From contig JASFAU010000008.1 of the NCBI GenBank assembly GCA_039704465.1, positions 806,001 through 870,000 of the forward strand: a stretch of DNA of 64,000 nucleotides, written 5' to 3'. How positions within the stretch are numbered: position 1 is the first letter of the stretch; the number at the start of each line of letters is the position of its first letter. The stretch comes from Plasmodiophora brassicae. Taxonomy: Eukaryota > Endomyxa > Phytomyxea > Plasmodiophorida > Plasmodiophoridae. Both the position numbers and the translations under genes were made by a program. A model generated the notes under the pieces. That model was not told where the DNA came from and did no database searches. It was given only the letters and a program-made list of their open reading frames with translations. Shown piece by piece: positions 53,286-63,045 of the stretch.

Positions 53286-53523
53286 AATTTCGGCACGCTT
53301 CGGTTAGCTGGCGCGCGTTTCAACGCCGTCGAGCCCTTTGGCAATGTCGAGAATGACCTTGATCCGGTCAGCGCCAGTCAGCTCGTACCAGATCGGCCAA
53401 GGTCGAGAGCTCCACGAGAAGGAGCTGACTGGCGCTGACCGGATCAAGATCATTCGCGACATTGCCAAAGAGCTCGACGGCGTTGAAACGCGCCAGCTAA
53501 CTGAAGCGTGTCGAAATTTCAAG
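53281..53523. repeat. Inverted repeat with about 103-bp arms
   Basis: Left arm 53281-53384, right arm about 53422-53523, spacer about 37 nt. The arms pair with roughly ten mismatches. The right arm reads on the plus strand as Glu-Leu-Thr-Gly-Ala-Asp-Arg-Ile-Lys-Ile-Ile-Arg-Asp-Ile-Ala-Lys, a coding-like segment, and the left arm is its reverse copy. Confidence 0.85.
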
Positions 53524-53593
53524 GTAGTCTCGCCCCGATCATCGGCTGTCTAAACAACCACTGCAATAGCGACGTCGATCAGTTCCTTGAGAA

Positions 53594-54400
53594 ATGGAAC
53601 CCGTTCCAGCATTCCCGGTTCGGTCGAGCGCCGCATTCGTCAGCGTATCGACGGACGGCGTCGGCGAAGGTAAACAGTGGATGCAGAAGGTCCAGATTGA
53701 CGGCACCGTCCGCCTCGACGACGCCGCGGTTCCCCTACCTGAAGGAGTTCGGGTCGCCCCCGCGATCCAGGTCCTGCTATGCGTATCCCCCGCGTTCGCC
53801 GAAGCGCCGTCGCACCGGAGACGTCGTTGAGGACGAGTTCGACACGTCGTCGGGCGTCTCGATCTGCCTGCTCCGTTCGCAGGACGGGTTGCGCGTCACC
53901 GCCAAGGTCAAGCCGAAGAGCAGGCGGCTGGAGGTCGACCTGCTGCGGGCGGCGCAGGTCCCGGGCATCGTGCGCCTGGTCGACGCCGAGGTCCGGGGCG
54001 ACGTCGGCATCGTGCTCGTCGAACAGCGCCTGGATCGGGTCGATCTGGCTGAGCTGTCGCTGGCGGGGATGGCCACCTTGCTCATTCGCCTGTTCCTGGA
54101 TGGCCGCCGTTCTCTTTCGCCTGTTCCTGGATGGCCGCCGTTCTCTTTCGCCTGTTCCTGGACGGCCTCGACGCATTGCGGACGATGGAACGCGCCGGCA
54201 TCGTGCACCGCGACACCTCGTCAACAACCTCGTGTACTCGATGGAGGATCGTCGATGGCGCCTCAACGATTTCGACGCCGCCTGTCGCGTCTCGGATCTG
54301 GTGAACGGGCGGGACGGCGTTCGTCTCCTGCACGGTTTGAATAGAATGATTGGCACCCGTGGCATAGTAGGGTTTGTGTGGATGGTCGCTTTGCGTGTTT
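53594..54400 (+). pseudogene. Kinase-like pseudogene
   Basis: Pieces of a protein-kinase-like fold appear in order but in shifting frames. Around 53840-54060 lies an N-lobe-like segment (Gly-Val-Ser-Ile-Cys-Leu-Leu; Val-Thr-Ala-Lys-Val-Lys; Ile-Val-Leu-Val-Glu-Gln). At 54200 is Gly-Ile-Val-His-Arg-Asp, and Arg-Trp-Arg-Leu-Asn-Asp-Phe-Asp sits in the DFG position. A 31-bp unit is repeated in tandem (starts about 54090, 54121, 54152), and the catalytic loop changes frame right after His-Arg-Asp. The C-lobe runs into an inverted copy of itself. It is probably non-functional as a kinase. Confidence 0.55.
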
Positions 54401-54815
54401 AGTATAAGAGATTATGTGCGACTTTGACGGTGTGCTAAGGTCCACGAGGCCAGATTTAATGCCTCATCTCTTATAGTAAACATGTAACGCGACCATCCCA
54501 CACAAACCCTACCCTGTCACGGGTGCCAATCATTCTATTCAAACCGTGCAGGAGACGAGCGCCGCCGCCGCCGTCCACCAGATCCGATATGCGACAGGCG
54601 GCGTCGAAATCGGTGAGGCGCCATCAACGATCCTCCATCGCGTACACGAGGTTGTTGACGAGGTGTCACGGTGCACGATGCCGGCGCGTTCCATCGTCCG
54701 CAATGCGTCGAGGCCGTCCAGGGACAGGCGAAAGAGAACGGCGGCCACCCCGCCAGCGACAGCTCAGCCAGATCGATCCGATCCAGTCGCTGTTCGACCA
54801 GCATCTCCAACGCGG
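54010..54815. repeat. Long inverted repeat of kinase-like sequence
   Basis: The left arm runs from about 54010 to 54412 and the right arm from 54466 to about 54815, with a 53-nt spacer (54413-54465). The right arm read on the minus strand gives Leu-Val-Glu-Gln-Arg-Leu-Asp-Arg-Ile-Asp-Leu-Ala-Glu-Leu-Ser-Leu, the same as the left arm on plus, and shares the frame change after His-Arg-Asp. The left arm is longer because of the 31-bp expansion. Confidence 0.85.
54090..54182 (+). repeat. 31-bp tandem repeat in the kinase-like pseudogene
   Basis: CTGTTCCTGGATGGCCGCC... recurs every 31 bp, about three units. The inverted copy downstream has only one unit, so expansion happened after, or was lost in, one arm. 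31 bp is not a codon multiple and disrupts the frame. Confidence 0.8.
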
Positions 54816-55135
54816 GGCCTATATCTATGAGTCACGCACAGCTATTGACAACGATCGCCCCCATCGCGGAACCATCGCAATGTACGCCGTACGGGCCCCG
54901 CAACCGGCGTCTTTGCATTGGGGGCTGGTCGTGGAAGGTCTCCCGTCGCTCCACGTTTGCCGCGTGCCATCGCAGTCACGCAGATACTGTCATACTGCGC
55001 AACTCCGAGGCTCCTGAGTTATGCTGGGGTCTACCCATAACTCAAAAGTGATCGCTTTAGCTCATAGATTGGCTCTTAGACCAGCGGTGGGGCCATATAA
55101 TTTTTGTGTATAGCTCAGCGTTGGAGATGCCCTAA
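54816..55135. other. AT-richer spacer without a gene
   Basis: I see no ORF, repeat or RNA signal that can be supported. It separates the inverted repeat from the 3' end of the IWS1-like gene and ends with an AT-rich tract. Confidence 0.4.
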
Positions 55136-57134
55136 TTACCGGCGTGAGATGTTGACGGTGACGGCGCGCGATTTGCCCTTGCCGCGTCGAAGACGATCCA
55201 TCTGCGCCCTGACGCGCTGCATGCGCGACGGCTCCGCCGACCTGCGATGGGCGGACTCGTCGTCCTCGTCCAGGACGCGCGGGACCGGACGGACCGTGTA
55301 GTCGAATATGGCCTTGTCGGGGCGTTCCGCGTGGTGGCTCTGATACCGGATCATTGGGACGTCACGCGACGCTGTCAGTTTCGCGTGACGGTTGCGCACC
55401 ATGGCGGCTTCTCGCTCGGAGACAGCACGGATCTTGCGGTAGTCGGTGTCGGCTCGGATGAGCGGCCGCGTCCACTTTTCGATCAGGGCCCGCAACGTGT
55501 GCTTGTTCTTCGCGGTCTCCTCCTTGTGCTTCCACAGGGCCATTAAGACAATACCGAGGCCTTCGCTCTCCAGCAGGAGGTCTTGGTCGATCGGAAGTTG
55601 ATCGAGGAGCGCGTAGAGCCGTGTTCGGAGAGTTAGGTTCGGCAACGATCCATCAGGCAGGATGTTCAGCCAGTCCCGGAACTGGCGCAGCACGCCGCCG
55701 TCTAGCAGCATCTGCTGCACCTGGTTCTTCTTCGTTTCGCGTTCCACTGTGTCCAGCAGCATAATCTTCTGGACGGCCGGCTTCTGCTCGGCGAATGCTT
55801 GCAGGTCTGCTTCACACGCTGCGCGCATGCGATCCAGCAACTGCTCGGCAACAGGTGCCGCGTCGTCCAGCGTCGTTTCCGATTGCCGTCGGCGCCGACG
55901 GGACTTCATCGAAGCGAGCACGGCGTCGATGTGCGTCATTGGTTTCTTCGCCGGCTTCTCATCTGAACGTGGCGCTAAGTCATCCATAGAGCAGGGACGA
56001 ATCGCCACCGTTACCATCACTGGACCGCTGACTTCCAACGTCGTCGTCTTCGATCTCCGACACACGACGCTTGAGCCGTTTGCCGGGTTTCGACGCCGAC
56101 GATGGGGGCTTCTCTGGAACTGGGTTCGCTTGTCGCCAGGCTATGACTTCCTCGTCGTAGCGGGCCTTATCGGCAGCCGCTTTCTCGACATATGGCTAGT
56201 CATTGAGTCAGCGTCCGCCGTTAGAACCGATATTCTTTCAGATTGACCTTCTTGTCGTCCTCGGACAAGTCTTTCCACATCTGTCCCAAAATCTTGCCAA
56301 GATCGCCAAAGCTCGTCTCAGGATTGTCGGCTTTAACATCAGAGCGCTTCTCCTGGGAGAAGTACATGAACGCCGACAGTGGCCGCTTCGGATGCCCTGC
56401 AGATAAGGACGTCTTCCGCTTCTTCGGGATCCGATGCCTGCCCGAGGTCGTCAAAGATCCAAAGACCGACAGAAGAACCGTGATGCGTACTCTGATGCAG
56501 ATTGAAGACGTTTCTTCCTCTTCGGCTGGACGATTTCTTCGTCTCCCGAAGCCAGCTCGGCCTCGCTGGAAGACGACCCTGACGAGGCCTCTTGCGCCGC
56601 GTGTCTCAGGACGAACTCTTCTAGGCGTCGCTTGACAATGGCTTTCTGTTCCTTCGACAACGAATCGACGCCGAGCTGTTCCAACTGTCACTCACAGCGG
56701 CTACAAGGCAAACGGGAACCGGATACCTCTTTCATAACGCGCTGTCGGACGCTGCGTTCTGTCGTATCTGGTGCAGCGATATCGACTTCTTCGAGGACAG
56801 CAGCGACCATATCTTCGACGTCTGCCACAGTTGGACCCGTCCCTTCGATGTCGCCAGATTCCTCTGTTTGCTTCACCGCTGGCGATTCAGCTTCGGGAGC
56901 CGTCGTAGTAGCTGGTTGATTGTCATCATTAGCAGAGTACATACGTTCGATAATGATAGCCTGACCGGATACGTCTTCGACAGTCGTCGCTTCATGAACA
57001 GAAGCGATCGCATCGCGGTCTTCCCGGTTCGCTTCTTCCGCAACGAGGGGGCTGGCGCCGTCGACGCGCACGTCCGTCTGGTGGTCGTTCGTCGGTTCGG
57101 TGCTAGGCACGATCCCGTCGTCCTCAGACGCCAT
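55136..57134 (-). CDS. IWS1: DEK-C / HMG-box / IWS1 (TFIIS N-terminal) transcription-elongation protein
   Basis: ATG 57134 (Met-Ala-Ser-Glu-Asp-Asp-Gly) starts an acidic region, then a DEK-C-like helical domain split by an intron (Val-Met-Lys-Glu|Leu-Glu-Gln-Leu-Gly-Val). A basic stretch and a full HMG box follow (Pro-Lys-Arg-Pro-Leu-Ser-Ala-Phe-Met-Tyr-Phe...Asp-Asp-Lys-Lys|Pro-Tyr-Val-Glu-Lys-Ala-Ala). If the last HMG intron runs GTTGGA...GTTCAG, the frame continues into an IWS1/Spn1 domain (Val-Leu-Arg-Gln-Phe-Arg-Asp-Trp-Leu...Leu-Pro-Asp-Gly-Ser-Leu-Pro; Leu-Pro-Ile; Trp-Thr-Arg-Pro-Leu). Otherwise these are two genes whose stop and start overlap (ATGGATGA near 55985). IWS1 works with Spt6 on RNA polymerase II. 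Confidence 0.72.
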
Positions 57135-57634
57135 CCTGCACGGTACCGTCAAACCGAGCGGCGCACAAGGCGACAGGCAGGCAGTCCCACCTTGTGTCGT
57201 CCCCGACAGCCGCCACGCGGTTGGTCTCGACGATCCCCGCGCGGTCGTACACGGTGCACGCTCCGCCGCAGCAGTCAGCACCTGAACGCGGACAGCGCAC
57301 GCACTTTGACACTTTAGAGTCGGACGAAGATCTTCCTACGCAGTCGGACACTCGTTACAGCCAGGGGGATTCTTCAGTGCATATACCCGCGGAGCGTTCA
57401 ACTACTGTTACAGATATTTCGCTCGACTCTGGTAGTAGGCGCAAGTTCGAGTCAGAAAAAGGAGATTACTCGGCGGCGTTGCCATCACATCTCGGATGTC
57501 CTGTACGTCGACGCCGAGTCGATTGACTCGCTGAAGTCCCAACTGCCCGGATTAAATTGTCCCGCATTACATTCTGTGGAAATAATTGGCCAACACAGTC
57601 AATATCGTCCACTTACCGCAGCCTTCATTGCGCG

Positions 57635-57704
57635 TCCCTTGTAGTATAGTGGCAGTACCGTTGGCTCTGTCCGACAGACCGAGGTTCAATTCCTCGCGAG
57701 GGAC
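57635..57704 (+). tRNA. tRNA or tRNA-like gene, anticodon uncertain (CUG, Gln?)
   Basis: A seven-pair acceptor stem (TCCCTTG with CGAGGGA), box A TAGTATAGTGG, a perfect box B GGTTCAATTCC within a closed T arm (CGAGG/CCTCG), and a T5 terminator at about 57714. The D stem is GTA/TAC. The anticodon stem GTTGG/CCGAC pairs fully but encloses six nucleotides (CTCTGT) instead of seven. CUG (Gln) would be the anticodon if one loop base is missing. It could be a functional tRNA with a sequence error, or a pseudogene or tRNA-derived RNA. Confidence 0.65.
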
Positions 57705-57923
57705 TCAACTTGTGTTTTTGCATTGGCGTCGTCAGCACTGTATGAACATTCGCCCGAGAACATTCGTCTCCGATCCGATATGCCCGATCCGATGAACGCA
57801 TTGGCGATCCGCGTCGGAGTCTCACGCATTCTTTCGTAGGGGACGCTTCGTTTTGTCCCGAAAGCCCCAGCGGACGCTGCGGCATTCCCCCTTTAATTCG
57901 TGTTTCGGTCTCTCACGCACACC

Positions 57924-60044
57924 ATGTCCTTCACCGGGTACATCCAGGCGCAGCAGTCGCGAGCGGACGCCGCCTCGCGGAACGAATCGCTGCCGGATTC
58001 GGTCCGCCAGGCTGGCGCCGATCGATCCCGGCAATGGCAGGCGCTGCTGGACGGCACCGTCCGTCATGGATCGCGGCAGCCGACGTCCGCCCCGGTCTGG
58101 GTGACCCTGCAGGTCCTGCACGGCGGATTCGCGTCCGGCGCATACTCGGCGGCGCTCGCCGAGGCCGACCCGCTCAACGCCCAGATCGCCATCGCCGACC
58201 TCGACGCCATGCTCACATCGCATCGCTACCGTCTCGCGCATCCCGAGAACGGCGCCTTGCTCGTCGTCGCGTACCTCGCCCGGATCGGCCGCGATCACGA
58301 CGCCCGCGCCATCCTCGACGAGATCGCGCCGTGGATGCCGACGCTCCGGTTCTACCCGTACCCGGCGGATACGCCCGTGGACCGATCCGGCCTGGTGAGT
58401 CTGCGAACCACCCGCGACGTCACCGCTCTTCTTCAATCCCGACGCCCCGAGAAACCCCACAGGGACAGCGCCTATCGCACCGTCTTCGTCCTGCAGCCGC
58501 TGCTCCACGACGTCATGCAGTTGCTGGTCGAGTCGGTCGCCGACCCGACCGACCCGCCCAGCGTTGACCGCGATGCGTCCGGGGTCATGACCCGACGTGA
58601 CAACGGCGGGTTTGTTGTTCGCGGGGCGTACCCGTTCGAAACGTTCCCGGACGGGTGGCGCGCACGCGCCCTCGACCTGATCGAACGCGCCCGCCCGTAT
58701 CTGGCCGGTGATCGCGTCCACAACCGCAAGCGCTTGCGCAATGGGATGCCCATCCCGCGAATCGTGTCGATGCTGACGCGGGTCGTTGACGGGCAGGCAG
58801 TGACGCCCCTGGATCGCGGATACGCGCGCCTCGCCCTCGGTCGGCACCTGTCGAAGCACGGCCCCACACGGTACATGGAGGAGGTCCAGCGCCGGCAGGA
58901 CGGTTTCGGCGAGTACCCGATCGCGCCGTTCGCCGCCGTTCTTGTTCGCCGCCTGGCGACCCTGCCGCAGGACTCGGGCATTGCGAACCCGGACGCGGTC
59001 GTTGCCGAGCTGTCGGGCGAGGAGGCGGATGCGATCCGGTATCGTGCGGGGGCGCGCCTGCCGGAACGGCTGGTTCGGCTGGTGCGCACCGCCGAGATCA
59101 TGACCGTTGCCGACCTGATCCGCAACGGGATCGTGTCGTCCGCCGAGCAGTTGGCGACGATCCTACCGGCCCTGCCTCTTGATCTGTTTGACGATCCGGA
59201 TGCTGCTGTTCTGCACCAGGAGCTGTTGCGGGCGTTCCAGCGCCGCCGGTCGCTGCTGCTGGTGGGCCTGGCACGCCAGGTCCGGTTCCAGGAATTGCCC
59301 TGGGTGCTGCCGCTGGAATCATGCCAGTCGACGAATGCTTCGCAAGCGTTATCGTCATCGTTCGCCTCGGCCGTGCACTGTGTCCTGACCGCCTTCCCGT
59401 ACGAGTTCCTGCCGAACCCGGTCATCGGCGCGCTGGCGGAGATGGCGCGCCCGCTCGACCTCCAGCTGCCGTTCACCGAGCAAGTCGCCGCCGACATCTT
59501 CATGGGCACATTCACAGCAAAGTTCGACGCCGCTGCCCAGATCGCCGCCGACGTCCTGGATCCGACCACGCCCTACGTCCGGTACTATGATCTTGCCGCC
59601 GCGTACGAGTCCATCTGTCGGCGACAGGTTCCGTTGATCGAAGTCTGCAGGCAGCGCGTCGGCCAGGCCCGATCTGGGTGGCTGTCCTACAACTGGAAGT
59701 TGATCGAAGCCGAATGTGATCTGACGACGCATAACCTCGCCGTTCTGTTCAGTGTCGGGGCGGTCCGGCATCGGTTCACGTCGGACGACCTGGCGACCAT
59801 GGCCCTGGATTGCGTCCGGTTCGTCTGTCGCCCATCGCATTACGCCCAGGTTGGCCCCTGCTACCGGAACGACATGCATCGACAATGGAAGATCAAAGCC
59901 GGATTCCGCAACCTGCTCTTCTACGCGTCGCTCGTCGCCGATCCGGCCCGCCTCGACATACGCACGCTGCTGGGCCAGCATCTCGACGTGTTTGACGATG
60001 CGATTCGCCCGCTCGCTGACCGCTGCCTTGCCGTCCTGCCATGA
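57924..60044 (+). CDS. Large intronless protein of unknown function
   Basis: ATG 57924 (Met-Ser-Phe-Thr-Gly-Tyr-Ile) to TGA 60042-60044, 706 residues without introns, unusual among its intron-rich neighbours. The N-terminal part has Gly-Ser-Arg-Gln-Pro-Thr-Ser-Ala-Pro-Val-Trp-Val-Thr-Leu-Gln-Val. The protein is Ala/Arg/Leu-rich and predicted mostly helical, with no signal peptide, membrane helix or catalytic motif that I can name. GC and third-position GC look high. The style resembles large uncharacterised actinobacterial-type proteins, so bacterial origin is a hypothesis only. Confidence 0.75.
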   Translation: MSFTGYIQAQQSRADAASRNESLPDSVRQAGADRSRQWQALLDGTVRHGSRQPTSAPVWVTLQVLHGGFASGAYSAALAEADPLNAQIAIADLDAMLTSHRYRLAHPENGALLVVAYLARIGRDHDARAILDEIAPWMPTLRFYPYPADTPVDRSGLVSLRTTRDVTALLQSRRPEKPHRDSAYRTVFVLQPLLHDVMQLLVESVADPTDPPSVDRDASGVMTRRDNGGFVVRGAYPFETFPDGWRARALDLIERARPYLAGDRVHNRKRLRNGMPIPRIVSMLTRVVDGQAVTPLDRGYARLALGRHLSKHGPTRYMEEVQRRQDGFGEYPIAPFAAVLVRRLATLPQDSGIANPDAVVAELSGEEADAIRYRAGARLPERLVRLVRTAEIMTVADLIRNGIVSSAEQLATILPALPLDLFDDPDAAVLHQELLRAFQRRRSLLLVGLARQVRFQELPWVLPLESCQSTNASQALSSSFASAVHCVLTAFPYEFLPNPVIGALAEMARPLDLQLPFTEQVAADIFMGTFTAKFDAAAQIAADVLDPTTPYVRYYDLAAAYESICRRQVPLIEVCRQRVGQARSGWLSYNWKLIEAECDLTTHNLAVLFSVGAVRHRFTSDDLATMALDCVRFVCRPSHYAQVGPCYRNDMHRQWKIKAGFRNLLFYASLVADPARLDIRTLLGQHLDVFDDAIRPLADRCLAVLP

Positions 60045-60274
60045 TCGCCTGTAGATCCAGGACCCGTATGGGAAACCATTCGTCTAGTGTTATAGCCAGA
60101 CGTACCGGGCGTCCAACTCCAACGCCCTTGGCGAGGGGCCCAGTTCACGCCCGGCAGAAATGCGATTCGGACACTGTTTTACCCTTCGTAGGCTTCGTCA
60201 CTATGAACGTTGTAAGATGTCAGCTAGATAAACCCTTTGTCGTGTACCAAGGCAACACAGAGCTTGTTCTTTTA

Positions 60275-60598
60275 TCAGACTAGCACATGGAGTGGGGCCC
60301 AGATGGTAGCCAATATCGGCAGGCACACAGTCAGGGCCAGACCACGTCCATGGAACCGTGTTCCCGAGCTAGTTTCCGGGTTTGTAACAGTCGGAGCCGA
60401 GGGCGTAACTGGTGGAGCGCTGCTTGAGTTCGTCGAGGTGTTCAAGAACACTGGGGTGGCAATCGTGACGTTCGACGTCGCGTCGCTCGTCGACAACGCG
60501 GGTGTGATGGCTGCGAAGAATGGGTCGTGTGTCATCTGGCAGACGGCGAACGACAGCAGGAGTACCAGACTAGCAAAGAATGCCACTCCAGACTCCAT
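60275..60598 (-). CDS. GPI-anchor-like secreted surface protein
   Basis: ATG 60598 starts a signal peptide (Met-Glu-Ser-Gly-Val-Ala-Phe-Phe-Ala-Ser-Leu-Val-Leu-Leu-Leu). A Ser/Thr/Pro-rich body with three N-glycosylation sequons (Asn-Val-Thr, Asn-Thr-Ser, Asn-Ser-Ser) follows, and then a hydrophobic C-terminal tail (Leu-Ala-Leu-Thr-Val-Cys-Leu-Pro-Ile-Leu-Ala-Thr-Ile-Trp) preceded by small residues. This is the layout of a GPI-anchored mucin-like protein of about 107 residues. No conserved domain. Confidence 0.55.
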   Translation of the reverse strand: MESGVAFFASLVLLLSFAVCQMTHDPFFAAITPALSTSDATSNVTIATPVFLNTSTNSSSAPPVTPSAPTVTNPETSSGTRFHGRGLALTVCLPILATIWAPLHVLV

Positions 60599-61051
60599 GG
60601 CGAAATCGCAGACCAATGATGTCCTAATGACCGACTGGTGTCCCGTAAACCAATGGTCTCCTATGCACCGTACGCAGCCAGTGTCGTCAATACACAAACT
60701 ATCATCGTACTTTCCGACAAGGGAAGGACGTAGAATCGAAATGATTCGCCAGCGCCAGATAGACTAACAAGATCCGGAAGTGCATCGGAGTAGTTCTATG
60801 CAGGTGCAGACTGGATGTTCACCTGCGCCTTCCCGCGAATCACTTCCTCATTTATAACGATTGAACGGCGATGACGCTATCGTGGATCGGCGCGTGCGGT
60901 TGAGACGCCCCCTGTTGTACGTCTGGTGATACCCGTGTCCACACTATCCGATGGTGTGCTAGAGAGAAAGTTGTTTCCGACTGCAGCTAATTCGCATGTG
61001 AAACGAAGAATGGTACTTGAGCGACCAAGAGACGCGCTGCAAACATATGGT
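60599..61051. other. Intergenic region without a supported gene
   Basis: It contains the 5' flank of the GPI-like gene and the 3' flank of the asparaginyl-tRNA synthetase gene. Nothing further is recognised. Confidence 0.4.
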
Positions 61052-62871
61052 CTAATATGAAATGGCGCTCGGAATTCTGGGCACTGGCATTACGTCCCGG
61101 ATGTTCTTCGTCCCCGTAATTGCTTGAACCAGCCGATCGAACCCAAGCCCGAATCCGCCATGTGGGACTGATCCAAACCTGGAGAAAACCGAACAAGGAT
61201 CAGCCACAGAAGACGGAGGAACTGGGATGGACACGCATACCGCCGTAAGTCTAAGTACCACTGAAGCTCAGAGGGGTCAACACCATGGTCACCCATTGAC
61301 TTCATCAGCAGCGCTGGATCATCAATTCGTTCACTGCCGCCCACGAGCTCGCCAATGTTTGGGACCAACAGGTCCACAGAAGCGCACGTCTTCTTGTCAG
61401 GATCGCCCTTTTCCGACGCTTTCATGTAGAACGGCTTGATCTTCGCTGGGAAATCCGTCACGAACACGGGCCTGGAGCAAGTTTCACTCAGAACTGATGC
61501 AGCAGTGCAATCGCAGACGTACGAGTTAAAGTGCTTGCAAAGAAACAGTTCGTGTTCGGTTTGTAGGTCATGTCCCCATTCGGGCGTAAAGGCGAATCCC
61601 ACAGCCGCCTTTTGCAGGATTTCGATCGCCCGCGTGTAGGACACCCGAGCGAAGTCATAGCGCATGATGGTATCCATGATGTCGTCCTCAATGTCGCTGT
61701 CCGGTGTGTGGGCGATCTTTCGGATGACCTCAACGTCGCCACCATTCCTTCCTTGGACCTGGTTGACGCAGTACTTGACCAGACCCTCGGCTGTGTCCAT
61801 AATATCATTCAAGGTTGCATAAGGAATCTCAGGCTCGACCTGGCAGACGATTGTGAGGTTGCAAATGCCGAATGGGTAGTGCCACGAACTTACCATCCAG
61901 AATTCCGATAGGTGCCGCCTTGTATGGGAATTCTCCCGGCGGAACGTGGGCCCAAACGTGTACACAGGCCTACACGAACACGTCTGGGATTGCGGCGCAC
62001 ACAAGTAACAAGCAATCCAAGTACCCAATTGAGCAGGCAAACATTTCAGCGTGTAATTGCCCAGACACGGTCAGGAACGCAGGCTGCCCGAAGAACGGCC
62101 TAGTTGGATCCGTCTCTGCCAGTCGAAACTGTTCGCCGGCTCCTTCACAGTCGCACCCTGTGATGATTGGCGTTTGGACTAGCTGGAAGTCCCGGTTCTG
62201 AACGTAGCACGCCGTCAGCACCAAATACACCCAAAGTCAACTGAGGGACATGCCTGGAAGAACTCGTGGATCGCCATGGAGCAGGTATTGCGAATCCGAA
62301 GAACGGAACTGAAGGCAGCGGTGCGGCCGCGAAAGTGCTGAACCTTCCTCAGGAACTCCTAGTACAAGACGAATCAGATTGCGCCGGCAGGGCAATATTG
62401 CTTCTGATCCACCATCGTGTGGTGCTTCTTCTGAACCGGGTACTCAGCAGCATCGGAGTGACCGATCAAGGCCAACGATTCCGCTGCAACCTCTAGCTCC
62501 TTTTCGTTTCGCTTTGAAGGACCCAGTAGGATCTGCCCGTCGACCGATATCGACGCTCCATTGCCGATGTCGGGAATCGGGCCCGTCTGGACACACGATC
62601 GTCACGTGCCTGACAATGGCAACCGGGTGGCACAGACGTTACTTTTTCATGATCGCAAATGATTTGGATCCCATGCGGCGTGGTCCTGCAAGCCCGCATC
62701 AACGACAAACCGCAGTGTCCAACCATAGCCACACGCCAACCCGTCGTTCAGCTGGATGAACGAGCGTCGCGCGTGCTTGCGCACTGAGCGAACCCACCCG
62801 CGAACGCAGACCTGCGTCCCGGCGGCCGCCTTCAGCGCGTTACAGATCAGCAGCGGCGGCGCCGACGCCAT
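61052..62871 (-). CDS. NARS: Asparaginyl-tRNA synthetase
   Basis: A class IIb synthetase charging tRNA-Asn. ATG 62871. An OB-fold start has [11 protein letters not shown] and Phe-Ile-Gln-Leu-Asn-Asp-Gly. Catalytic-domain pieces follow: [10 protein letters not shown] (motif 2), [20 protein letters not shown], and Val-Gly-Glu-Leu...Gly-Gly-Ser-Glu-Arg. Motif 3 is Gly-Leu-Gly-Phe-Asp-Arg-Leu-Val, ending [11 protein letters not shown]. Many short introns. The style is closer to bacterial/organellar AsnRS than to the long animal cytosolic form. No clear targeting peptide is seen. Confidence 0.9.
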
Positions 62872-63045
62872 CGGCGACCTAACGCGCACGGCAGCAATCG
62901 CAGCGGGCGGGCGGGGCACTCCGCCGCGTCTCTTTCCGGCGCTCTACACTCGTGGTGGTAGGGGTACACTGTGTAGCATACGTTCCCGAAGTCGACAGCG
63001 CGCTACATAGACAGCACAGAGCCGGTGTGTATACAGAAACATCAT

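Noticed and set aside
57194..57526. Plus-strand 110-residue ORF upstream of the tRNA-like gene
   Set aside because: It starts at GTG, has no recognisable feature, and overlaps the 5' flank of the divergent IWS1-like gene. It could be an exon but is not supported.
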